NCBI RefSeq assembly: GCF_014779795.1
Contig: NZ_JACXZS010000009.1
Span: 1-64,000 of the forward strand
Length of the DNA stretch: 64,000 nt
DNA from: Microbacterium helvum
GTDB lineage: Bacteria; Actinomycetota; Actinomycetes; Actinomycetales; Microbacteriaceae
Direction of reading: 5' to 3'
How positions within the stretch are numbered: position 1 is the first letter of the stretch; the number at the start of each line of letters is the position of its first letter. Below the pieces are notes generated by a model. It made no database searches and was not told the DNA's origin. It saw nothing but the letters and a program-made list of their open reading frames with translations. The translations under genes and the position numbers were made by a program. This document shows, piece after piece, positions 6,787 to 13,977 of the stretch.

Positions 6787-8286
6787 TCAGTCGTGAGGAT
6801 GCAGGTGGTCCCGGTGCTTTTCGGCCTGACGTTCCTTCGTGGGCAGGTCGAGAGGTCCGGTGACGCTGAGCTCGTCCTCCCAGCACTCGACGCCCGTGAC
6901 GCCGGGAAGCCGATCCCGCGTGAACACCGGGTCGCGGCCCTCACGCCTCTGGCCGGTGTAGTCCTTCAGCAGCCGGAAGGCGATGCCCGAGAGCAGACCG
7001 ATCGCGATCAGATTCGTCAGTGCCATGAGCCCCATGACGCCGTCGGCGAAGTTCCACACCAGGTCCGCACCGGCGACCGATCCGACCAGCACCGCGGCCA
7101 CGACGAGCAGGCGGTAGCCGGTGAGGAGTCCGCGGTTGGTCGAGATGAACTCGATGTTCGATTCGCCGTAGTAGTAGTTGCCGAGGATCGACGAGAACGC
7201 CAGCAGGAAGATGATGACGCTCAGCGCCACATTCGACCACTCGCCGAGTGTGCTGACCAGTGCCCCCTGGGTCAGACCGATCCCACGCGTGGCGCCGGCG
7301 AGGTCGGGCACCGAGACCAGGATGATGAACGCGGTGATCGAGCAGACCAGGAACGTGTCGAAGTAGACGCCGAGAGTCTGCACGAGTCCCTGTTTGACGG
7401 GATGCGTCACCGCGGCGCTCGCACCGGCGTTCGGGGCCGACCCGAGCCCGGCTTCATTCGAGAACATGCCGCGTTTGACACCCGTCAGCACGATGTACCC
7501 GAACGCGGCGCCCACCACTTCGTTGAACCCCCACGCCGAGGTGAAGATCTCGGCGAAGACCGGCCCGATCCGGTCCACGTGCAGCGCGACGACGACGATG
7601 CCGAGCAGCAGGTAGGCGATCGCCATGATCGGCACGAGGAACTGCGTCACCGACGCGATGCGCCGGACGCCGCCGAAGACCACGAGCCCCGTCAGCACGG
7701 CGATGCCGAGCCCGACTCCCCACGACAGCCACGGCACGTCCGCACCGATGCTGGACGTGACCGTGGCCGCGATCGTGTTGGCCTGCAGCGAGCTGAACGC
7801 GAACGGGAAACAGACGATGAGGATGACCGCGAACACGACGCCCAGCCAGCGAGCCTTCAGACCTCGCTGCATGTAGTACGCCGGACCGCCGCGGAAGCTG
7901 TCGGCGTCGCGGACCTTGAACAGCTGTGCGAGCGAGGACTCGATGAAGCTCGAAGCGCCACCGATGAACGCCATCACCCACATCCAGAACACGGCGCCCG
8001 GTCCCCCGACGGCGATCGCGGTGCCCACGCCGGCGATGTTGCCGACCCCGACGCGCGACGCGGCCGAGATCGTGAACGCCTGGAATGCCGAGACCGACTG
8101 CGGTTCGCCAGACTCCGTCCGCGGCGTCTTGTCGGTCAAAGTGCGGAACATCTCGGGGATCAGCCGGAACTGCACGACTCCGGAGCGGATCGTGAAGTAC
8201 AGCCCGAGCAGCACCACCACGGGGAGGACGACCCAGGTCCACAGGTTGTCTCCCCAGGTCAGCAACCAATCGTTGACGGCATCCAT
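6787..8286 (-). CDS. Sodium:alanine symporter (AGCS family)
   Basis: This 499-residue inner-membrane protein matches the alanine/glycine:cation symporter family (AlsT/DagA/GlyP type). Signature pieces are the N-terminal WTWVVLPVVVLLGLYFTIRSG, GPGAVFWMWVMAFIGGASSFIESSLAQLFK, the conserved YMQRGL, and GLGSAPNAGASAAVTHPVKQG near the middle. It would import alanine or glycine with sodium. Length is normal for the family and about ten membrane segments can be seen. I start at ATG 8286 (MDAVNDWLL), which is where family members begin; upstream codons read like leader. The gene stands alone between two gene remnants. Confidence 0.9.
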   Translation of the reverse strand: MDAVNDWLLTWGDNLWTWVVLPVVVLLGLYFTIRSGVVQFRLIPEMFRTLTDKTPRTESGEPQSVSAFQAFTISAASRVGVGNIAGVGTAIAVGGPGAVFWMWVMAFIGGASSFIESSLAQLFKVRDADSFRGGPAYYMQRGLKARWLGVVFAVILIVCFPFAFSSLQANTIAATVTSSIGADVPWLSWGVGLGIAVLTGLVVFGGVRRIASVTQFLVPIMAIAYLLLGIVVVALHVDRIGPVFAEIFTSAWGFNEVVGAAFGYIVLTGVKRGMFSNEAGLGSAPNAGASAAVTHPVKQGLVQTLGVYFDTFLVCSITAFIILVSVPDLAGATRGIGLTQGALVSTLGEWSNVALSVIIFLLAFSSILGNYYYGESNIEFISTNRGLLTGYRLLVVAAVLVGSVAGADLVWNFADGVMGLMALTNLIAIGLLSGIAFRLLKDYTGQRREGRDPVFTRDRLPGVTGVECWEDELSVTGPLDLPTKERQAEKHRDHLHPHD

Positions 8287-8440
8287 GCCCGTCAGTATGG
8301 CGAACACGTGCGTGCTGCCGGGCGCGACCCGCGCGCCGCCCGGAACTCGCGGCGGAATCCGCACAACCGCGCTTGCCCACGCCCGGTCTGCGCGTCAACG
8401 GGGTTGGCAGGACCTCTCGCGGGGCGGTGGACTGGACGCG

Positions 8441-8659
8441 ATGAAGAGCCGAGAGACCCACGACGTGACCATCCGCGACATCCGTGAAGACGACGCGGGC
8501 GAGGTGCTCACGCTGCAGCGCGCCGCGTTCGTGCAGGAGGCGCTCATCTACGACAGCATCCAGATGGCGCCGTTCACGCAGACACTCCGAGTGATGGTGG
8601 ATGCTGCAGCCCCAGCGGACCCCGTCCACCGCACATCAGGTGGGATGGTGGTCGTGTGA
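8441..8659 (+). pseudogene. N-terminal fragment of a GNAT acetyltransferase
   Basis: The frame starts MKSRETHDVTIRDIREDDAG and continues EVLTLQRAAFVQEALIY, the first strand and helix of a GNAT-fold acetyltransferase. GNAT-like sequence stops after about 48 codons (MAPFTQTL). The frame then runs through unrelated codons (VMVDAAAPADPVHRTSGG) to a TGA overlapping the start of the pncC gene. The acetyl-CoA-binding motif is absent, so no enzyme can be made. A deletion has apparently removed the rest of the gene. Confidence 0.65.
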
Positions 8660-9132
8660 GCACTCCGACCGACCGGCTCGCCGACCTGATGCGCCACCGT
8701 GCCCTCACAGTCGGCGTCGCTGAGTCGCTCACCTGCGGCCTGCTGGCGAGCGAGATCGGCAAGGGCGCGGACGCTGCGGACTGGTTCGCAGGCGGGGTCG
8801 TCGCCTACCAGACCGCGGTGAAGGAGCATGTGCTGGGTGTGCCCGCGGGGATCGATCCGTGCTCGGCGGAATGCGCCGCTCAGCTCGCCCGAGGGGTGCG
8901 GGAGCTGCTCGGGGCCGACATCGCGGTCGCGACGACCGGCGTCGGAGGGCCGGACAGCGAAGACGGGCATCCGCCGGGGACGGTGTTCGTGGGGTGGGCC
9001 GACGCCGAAGACTCCGGCGCCGAGCTGCTTCAGCTGTCGGGTGGTCCCGACGACGTGCTTCGGACCACGGTCGAGCGCGCCGTCCTCCGGCTCGTCGACC
9101 TCGCCGAACGAGCCTCAGCAGGGATGGGATGA
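8656..9132 (+). CDS. pncC: Nicotinamide-nucleotide amidohydrolase (CinA C-terminal domain)
   Basis: This 158-residue protein is the stand-alone CinA C-terminal domain (PncC), which deamidates nicotinamide mononucleotide in pyridine-nucleotide recycling. Visible family motifs are GVAESLTCGLLASEI, GGVVAYQTAVKEHVLGV and TTGVGGPDSEDGHPPGTVFVG. The length fits the single-domain form, without the N-terminal molybdopterin-binding-like domain of full CinA. Translation begins at GTG 8656, overlapping the stop of the acetyltransferase fragment. Confidence 0.9.
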   Translation: MSTPTDRLADLMRHRALTVGVAESLTCGLLASEIGKGADAADWFAGGVVAYQTAVKEHVLGVPAGIDPCSAECAAQLARGVRELLGADIAVATTGVGGPDSEDGHPPGTVFVGWADAEDSGAELLQLSGGPDDVLRTTVERAVLRLVDLAERASAGMG

Positions 9133-9135
9133 GCG

Positions 9136-9603
9136 TCAGCTCACGTACCAGTCGCCCGTGTTGACGCCGGGGCGATGATGCATCCTGCCGCCGTCGATGG
9201 GCGCGGTCTCATGACCGACCAGCTCCTGCAGCCACAGCGGGCGGTCGTCGATGGCCACCGACCCTGCACCGGTCGTGAAGTACGCCACGATCGGCGGACT
9301 CGAGACGAACGCGGCCGCGAAGGCGCCCGCGCCGCTCAGCCCCACGATCGCGGCCCGCGCATGCAGATCGCGCATCAGCGCGGCGAACGCCCAGGGATCG
9401 TCCGACACCGGCACGGCCGGTGCAACGGGCAGCTGCGCGCACAGCTCATCGACGAGCTCCTGCCGCAGCGCCGGATCCAGGAGAGTGAACGCGACGGCAT
9501 ACGCCTTGTCGGCGACACTCGCCGGCACGTTCCCCAGCGCATAGGCATATCGTGCGATCTGCTCGTCGTCGCTGATCACGTGGGAAGTGTGCCGCCGCTT
9601 CAC
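9136..9603 (-). CDS. Actinobacterial hypothetical protein
   Basis: This is a 155-residue soluble protein of no recognised function. The N-terminal half is helical (SDDEQIARYAYALGNVPASVADKAYAV); the second half has an alternating hydrophobic pattern and ends GRMHHRPGVNTGDWYVS. I start at GTG 9603 because AGGAGG lies six bases upstream; the longer ATG start at 9675 has no comparable site. It converges with pncC, with three bases between the stops. Confidence 0.6.
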   Translation of the reverse strand: MKRRHTSHVISDDEQIARYAYALGNVPASVADKAYAVAFTLLDPALRQELVDELCAQLPVAPAVPVSDDPWAFAALMRDLHARAAIVGLSGAGAFAAAFVSSPPIVAYFTTGAGSVAIDDRPLWLQELVGHETAPIDGGRMHHRPGVNTGDWYVS

Positions 9604-9671
9604 GATTCCTCCTGCTGGTGTGCGCCAGGGTACGCCACCGAAGAGCCTCATGACAGACGTCCCACGGGCGA

Positions 9672-10136
9672 TCACATCACGCGCAGCCGCTCGTCGTGAT
9701 CGTCGAGCACGAAGGACTCCAGCGGGACGGCCCGGTACAACCGGTGCCTCGCGGGCTCAGTGAGCTCCCCCGCCTTCCATGCGGCCAGTCCCCGCGCGAT
9801 CGACCGCTCATTGTAGACCGCGAGCGCCTCATCGAATTCCGCCCCTTCGGCGCGCGCGGCGAGCGCAGACACGTAGAACGCGCTTCCTTCGCCTGGGGCC
9901 CGGCTCGAGTCGAAGACCACGAACGACACCCGGGGGTTCTCGACGATGTTGCGCGAGTGCAGCGCCCCCGGCTTCGAGGCCCACACGAACAGCTCCAGCC
10001 CGCGCGACGCGAACCACACCGGAGACGCCCACGGGTGACCGCCCACGCCCGCCGTCGCCAGGGTGAGGTACGAGTTCGCGCCGACCAGGTCGAGGGCCAC
10101 GCGCGCGGCATCGAAAGTCACCGATCCGGACGTCAT
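9672..10136 (-). CDS. Pyridoxamine 5'-phosphate oxidase-like FMN-binding protein
   Basis: This 154-residue protein has the split-barrel flavin-binding fold of the pyridoxamine-phosphate-oxidase superfamily: ANSYLTLATAGVGGHPWASPVWFA, then LFVWASKPGALHSRNIVENPRVSFVVFDS. Small proteins of this group in Actinobacteria bind FMN or F420 and reduce varied substrates or bind haem. The substrate cannot be told from the sequence. The gene is a single unit between the hypothetical gene on its left and the acetyltransferase on its right, all leftward. Confidence 0.8.
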   Translation of the reverse strand: MTSGSVTFDAARVALDLVGANSYLTLATAGVGGHPWASPVWFASRGLELFVWASKPGALHSRNIVENPRVSFVVFDSSRAPGEGSAFYVSALAARAEGAEFDEALAVYNERSIARGLAAWKAGELTEPARHRLYRAVPLESFVLDDHDERLRVM

Positions 10137-10145
10137 GCGCCCAAT

Positions 10146-10661
10146 CTACGACGGTCGCGTCGATCGGTCCTCGAGCGAGAGCTCCAGGATCACCAGGTCG
10201 AGTCGCTCGCCGAACTTCGTCCCGATCTGCCGCAGGAATCCGGCGCGCGTGAAGCCCAGGCGCTCGTGCAGGCGGATCGACGCGCTGTTGCCGGACTCGA
10301 TATCGGCGAGCATGACACGCATGCCCGCGGCCCGGGCGAGGCGGATGAGCTCGCTCAGCAGCAGGGTGCCGATCCCGCGCCCGTGGAACGCATCGTCGAG
10401 GTAGATCGAGTCCTCGACGGTGTAGCGGTATCCGGACTTGACGCGCCAGGGTGCGTACGTGGCGTAGCCGGCGACGATCCCGTCGACATCGGCGACGATG
10501 ACGGGATGCCCCGCCGCATGGCGATCTGCCAGCCACTGCTCGCGCTCGCGGCGATCGACCGGTTCGTCAGTCCAGATCGCACGCGAGTGAGCGATCGCGT
10601 GATTGTGGATGGCGAGGATCGCGTCGAGGTCGCGGTCTTCCGCGCGTCGGATCGTGGGCAC
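10146..10661 (-). CDS. GNAT N-acetyltransferase (phosphinothricin acetyltransferase-like)
   Basis: This 171-residue acetyltransferase of the phosphinothricin/methionine-sulfone acetyltransferase group shows TIRRAEDRDLDAILAIHNHA at the N-terminus, EDSIYLDDAFHGRGIGTLLL carrying the acetyl-CoA loop, and NSASIRLHERLGF. It probably acetylates an amino-acid-like amine. I start at GTG 10661: upstream codons overlap the divergent regulator gene and read as noise. Only 16 bp separate this start from the ATG of the XRE regulator, and there is no ribosome site, so the transcript is probably leaderless. Confidence 0.8.
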   Translation of the reverse strand: MPTIRRAEDRDLDAILAIHNHAIAHSRAIWTDEPVDRREREQWLADRHAAGHPVIVADVDGIVAGYATYAPWRVKSGYRYTVEDSIYLDDAFHGRGIGTLLLSELIRLARAAGMRVMLADIESGNSASIRLHERLGFTRAGFLRQIGTKFGERLDLVILELSLEDRSTRPS

Positions 10662-10678
10662 ACAATATAGTAGACAGA
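10661..10678. promoter_or_regulatory. Overlapping divergent leaderless promoters
   Basis: Sixteen bases separate the start codons of the acetyltransferase (leftward) and the XRE regulator (rightward). Rightward, TATAGT at 10666-10671 lies six bases before ATG 10678. Leftward, TACTAT is placed five or six bases before GTG 10661 in the same DNA. Neither gene has a Shine-Dalgarno site. Binding of the regulator here would shut both promoters, so the pair may be autoregulated. Confidence 0.6.
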
Positions 10679-11247
10679 TGTCGCAGATATCAGCTACTCC
10701 AGACGAGCTGGATGTCGGCGGGGCCTTGCGCAGCGCACGAGAGCGACGCGGCTGGTCGGGCGGCGAGCTGGCGGCCGCATCCGGAGTCTCGCGAGCGATG
10801 ATCGACAGGATCGAACGCGGAGCGAGCAGCCCCACCGCGACGCTCCTCGGCAGACTGGCCACAGCCCTCGGACTGACGGTCTCGAACCTGCTCAGCAGGC
10901 CGGCGGCAGCCGAGCGCGGCGTGCTTCGCGCGGCAGAGCGCGCCTTCTGGACGGATCCGGACACCGGTTACCGCCGCCGCCAGGTCGCGGCGACCCCGGC
11001 GTTCCCCGTGGATGTCACCGAGGTGACGCTGCCGCCAGGGGCACGGGTGGCGTATCCCGCCGAGACCTATGCGTTCAGCCGCCACCTCGTGTGGGTGACG
11101 GACGGCACGCTGACCTTCCATGAGGGCGTCACGGTGCATCGGCTGACGGCCGGTGACCGCCTCGTCCTCGGCGAGGTCGTCGAGTGCGCCTACGAGAACA
11201 GCGAAGACGAGGACTGCACCTACGTCGTGGTCGTGGCACCGGTCTGA
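10678..11247 (+). CDS. XRE-family regulator with C-terminal cupin domain
   Basis: This 189-residue regulator has an N-terminal helix-turn-helix (LRSARERRGWSGGELAAASGVSRAMIDRIERGASSPTATLLGRLATALG, about residues 15-65). A cupin barrel at the C-terminus (FPVDVTEVTLPPGARV, HLVWVTDGTLTFHEG, LTAGDRLVLG) probably senses a small molecule. Regulators of this design often control a neighbouring transporter or acetyltransferase. Here the divergent GNAT gene shares its tiny promoter region and is the likely target. Confidence 0.85.
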   Translation: MSQISATPDELDVGGALRSARERRGWSGGELAAASGVSRAMIDRIERGASSPTATLLGRLATALGLTVSNLLSRPAAAERGVLRAAERAFWTDPDTGYRRRQVAATPAFPVDVTEVTLPPGARVAYPAETYAFSRHLVWVTDGTLTFHEGVTVHRLTAGDRLVLGEVVECAYENSEDEDCTYVVVVAPV

Positions 11248-11296
11248 GCCCGCTGCCCGCCGCCGGTCGGCGGGCGACCGGTCAGCTGGCGACCGG

Positions 11297-11716
11297 TCAG
11301 CGGCCGACCGTGAAGTCTCCGCTCGCCGAGGCACAGCTCCCGCTGCCCGCACCGCTGCAGAACGAGTAGTCCCAGTTGTCGACGCGCGCGAAGGCATCGC
11401 CCTCGGGAAAGTCCGTCGGCAGCCGGACCGTCACCTCGAACGACCCGTCGAACGGAGCATCCGTCGTGGCCAGCGCGAGCGGCTCGTCACCCGCACCGAC
11501 CGGCGCGACGGCGATCGACCACCCGCCGTCGGGCATCGTCACGTCGCACGGGGTGTCGGACGACAGTGTGATCATGTCGCCCGGAGCGACCGTGGACGGC
11601 GAGACCACGATCACGGGAACGCACCCTTCCGCAGGAACGCCGCTCCAGCTGCACCCGCTGAGCGCCGTGGCGAAGAGCGCGACGACAGCGAGGACCGCAG
11701 CAGTGCGACGCGACAT
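11297..11716 (-). CDS. Secreted lipoprotein of unknown function
   Basis: This 139-residue protein begins with a basic n-region and a hydrophobic stretch (RTAAVLAVVALFATALSGC). The lipobox LSGC would be cleaved before Cys22 and lipid-anchored outside the membrane. The mature part is beta-rich (VIVVSPSTVAPGDMITLSSD) like a small immunoglobulin-type fold, with a cysteine-rich stretch near the end (YSFCSGAGSGSC). I do not recognise a family. Downstream (11270-11300) a GGCGACCGGTCAGC unit is repeated twice. Confidence 0.7.
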   Translation of the reverse strand: MSRRTAAVLAVVALFATALSGCSWSGVPAEGCVPVIVVSPSTVAPGDMITLSSDTPCDVTMPDGGWSIAVAPVGAGDEPLALATTDAPFDGSFEVTVRLPTDFPEGDAFARVDNWDYSFCSGAGSGSCASASGDFTVGR

Positions 11717-11812
11717 GGGATCACCTTAGAGGGCGCGGTGTCGTCTCAGACGTCTGCGAAAGTATCAGCCGTCGTCAACCGCAATCACCGAAGTCGCGGG
11801 AGAGCCCACGCG

Positions 11813-12790
11813 TCAGCGGCGCTCGCACGCGTCCAGCATCGCGAGTGACCAGCGCAGCGACCCGTCGAGCCGCGCCGCGAACTCCGGATTGACCCGTGCC
11901 ATTCCGACGCACCACAGGGCGAATGCGACCTGGCGCAGCGCGATGTAGTCATCGATCGCCGTCAGATCGACCGTCCGGCGGCCGAGATACCCCGCCTGCA
12001 GCGCAGCGAGGTAGGCGGGGTAGTCGGGCCGGAGGCGGAACTCCCATACGGCGACCGCGAGCTCATACAGCCTCGGTCCGGTGCCGCAGTCGTCGAAGTC
12101 GATCAGCTTCACCCGCTCACCGTCGAAGACGGCGTTTCCGGGATGCAGGTCGGCATGGATGAGGCCGACGTCGCGGTCGGCCGCCATGATGTCGGCCAGG
12201 CGCACGGCGACCGATTCGAACCGCGCGCGCACCGCTGCGGGCAGCAGACGCCAGCATTCGCCGGCGGTGATGTCGCCGTAGACCATGACGTCCCCGAAGA
12301 AGGTGTCGTGGTCCCACGCGATGCGGACGAAGCCGGGCGGCGGGGTCCACACGTCGGCCTGGTGGTGAAGCACCGCCATCGCCTCGCCGAGCCGTCGCAG
12401 GTGGACCGGCCGCGCTGACTCCTCATAGATGCGGCCGTCCATCCAGCGCAGCACCGAGCACACCCGCGACTCCCCCGCGGCGGCGGCGACCACGGTGTCG
12501 TCGCCGTCGCGGGTATGAAGCGGCTCAGGCACGTCCAGGTCGGTGTCGGCCCGGATCGCGCGCAACCATGAGATCTCGGAGTCGATCGCGGCGGCGGCAT
12601 CCACTCCCTGCCCGTGGCGCTGCAGGCGATGCACGCGCACCAGGAAGCGGCCGGCGGCGCTCTCATGCCGGAACGTGGTGTTCTCGCCGTGGGTGACGAA
12701 CGTCAGTCGCCCGTCGGGCAGCGCGTACGACGCAAGAGCGGCGAGCGCGACGGCACGCAGGCGTGCGATCTGCGATCGGCGAGAAAGCAT
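11813..12790 (-). CDS. Aminoglycoside phosphotransferase-family kinase
   Basis: This 325-residue protein has a protein-kinase-like fold of the APH/homoserine-kinase group. It contains a nucleotide-binding N-lobe (LTFVTHGENTTFRHES), the catalytic loop LIHADLHPGNAVFDG (H-x-D-x4-N) and the metal-binding motif LIDFDDCG. Members phosphorylate sugars, amino-alcohols, homoserine or antibiotics; the substrate here is unknown. I start at ATG 12790. The longer frame to 13030 would run into the divergent epimerase gene and reads as noise. Confidence 0.8.
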   Translation of the reverse strand: MLSRRSQIARLRAVALAALASYALPDGRLTFVTHGENTTFRHESAAGRFLVRVHRLQRHGQGVDAAAAIDSEISWLRAIRADTDLDVPEPLHTRDGDDTVVAAAAGESRVCSVLRWMDGRIYEESARPVHLRRLGEAMAVLHHQADVWTPPPGFVRIAWDHDTFFGDVMVYGDITAGECWRLLPAAVRARFESVAVRLADIMAADRDVGLIHADLHPGNAVFDGERVKLIDFDDCGTGPRLYELAVAVWEFRLRPDYPAYLAALQAGYLGRRTVDLTAIDDYIALRQVAFALWCVGMARVNPEFAARLDGSLRWSLAMLDACERR

Positions 12791-12890
12791 GCCCACACTG
12801 TGCCGTGATCTGCCGGGCGCGGCAAGGAGGCGCACGCCGGCGACGACGTCGAGGGACGCCACCGGCTTTGCCGACCGGCGCGCAGGTTTT

Positions 12891-12916
12891 TGAACATGTT
12901 CAGAAAGCGGTAAAGT
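12891..12916 (+). promoter_or_regulatory. Leaderless promoter with a 12-bp palindrome
   Basis: TGAACATGTTCA at 12891-12902 is a perfect palindrome overlapping a -35-like TTGAAC (12890-12895). A -10-like TAAAGT follows at 12911-12916, six bases before ATG 12923. This looks like a regulated leaderless promoter for the epimerase gene; a dimeric repressor would cover the -35 region. Confidence 0.5.
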
Positions 12917-12922
12917 CATGGC

Positions 12923-13936
12923 ATGGGCACGGAGGGCGGGCGACGTACCGCGGTGATCGCGGGCGCGAGCGGCTTCGTGGGACGCGCCGTCGCCGAGGCG
13001 TTCGCCGCCGACGGATACCGCCTGCAGCACATCGGCCGCAGCGCGGACACCACGTGGAGCGACGCCGACGGCATCCGGTGCGCGGTGGACGGTGCCGACA
13101 TCGTCCTCAATCTCGCGGGGAAGTCCGTGAACTGCCGCTACACCGACCTAAACCGGCACGAGATGCTCGACTCGCGTGTGCGCACCACCGAGGCGCTCCG
13201 GACGGCGATCGGCACGGCCGAGCGGCCGCCGCGGGTCTGGCTCAACGCCTCGACAGCGACGATCTACCGGCACGAGATGGAACGACCGAACACCGAGTCC
13301 ACCGGTGAGATCGGATCGGGGTTCTCGGTGGACGTGGCGACGTCGTGGGAGCGCGCATTCTTCGCGGGCGACCTTCCTGGCACGCGACGGGCCGCACTGC
13401 GCATGGCGATCGTCATCGGCGACGGCCCGGCGACGCGGATGCTGCTCGCGCTCGCACGCACGGGGCTCGGCGGTACCCAGTTCGACGGGTGGTGCCCGCC
13501 CCACCGCCGCTATCGCGGCATCGGCGAGCATCCGACGGGTCCCGACCGCGCGCCCTGGCATCGCACGCACGGGCGCCAGCGATTCAGCTGGGTCCACCTC
13601 GACGACGTCGTGCGCGCCATGCGGTTCATCCGCGACCAGGAACAGCTCGAGGGTCCGATCAACCTCGCGTCGCCGCATCCCTCCGACAATCGCACGCTGA
13701 TGCGCAGCCTTCGCCGCACGGTCGGTGCCCCGTTCGGGCTTCCAGTCCCGCGCTGGATGCTCGAGGCCGGGATGTGGGCGATGCGCTCGGAGGCGGAGCT
13801 GCTCGTCAAGAGCCGCTGGGTGCTGCCCGAGGCGCTGCTCGCCGCGGGGTTCACGTTCGCGCACCCCGACCTGGACGAGGCGCTGAGCGACGTGCGCGAT
13901 CGCATCCGCCGCGGCGATGGCGGTCAGCTGCCCTGA
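12923..13936 (+). CDS. TIGR01777-family NAD(P)-dependent epimerase
   Basis: This 337-residue protein has an atypical short-chain dehydrogenase fold with the Rossmann motif GASGFVGRAVAEAF (residues 14-27). The family features are VDGADIVLNLAGKSVNCRYT, RHEMLDSRVRTTEALR and a C-terminal DUF1731-like region (LPVPRWMLEAGMWAMRSEAELLVKSRWVLPEALLAAGF). The substrate of this family is not established. The ATG lies six bases after a -10-like box, which suggests a leaderless message. It is divergent from the kinase gene and convergent with dnaE2. Confidence 0.85.
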   Translation: MGTEGGRRTAVIAGASGFVGRAVAEAFAADGYRLQHIGRSADTTWSDADGIRCAVDGADIVLNLAGKSVNCRYTDLNRHEMLDSRVRTTEALRTAIGTAERPPRVWLNASTATIYRHEMERPNTESTGEIGSGFSVDVATSWERAFFAGDLPGTRRAALRMAIVIGDGPATRMLLALARTGLGGTQFDGWCPPHRRYRGIGEHPTGPDRAPWHRTHGRQRFSWVHLDDVVRAMRFIRDQEQLEGPINLASPHPSDNRTLMRSLRRTVGAPFGLPVPRWMLEAGMWAMRSEAELLVKSRWVLPEALLAAGFTFAHPDLDEALSDVRDRIRRGDGGQLP

Positions 13937-13977
13937 CACGGAGGCACCCGTCGCGGTACCGAGCACGCGTCGGCGGC

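Noticed and set aside
6370..8487. A 705-codon plus-strand open frame across the alanine symporter
   Set aside because: The minus strand encodes a clear AGCS symporter; the plus translation is polar low-complexity sequence without a family.
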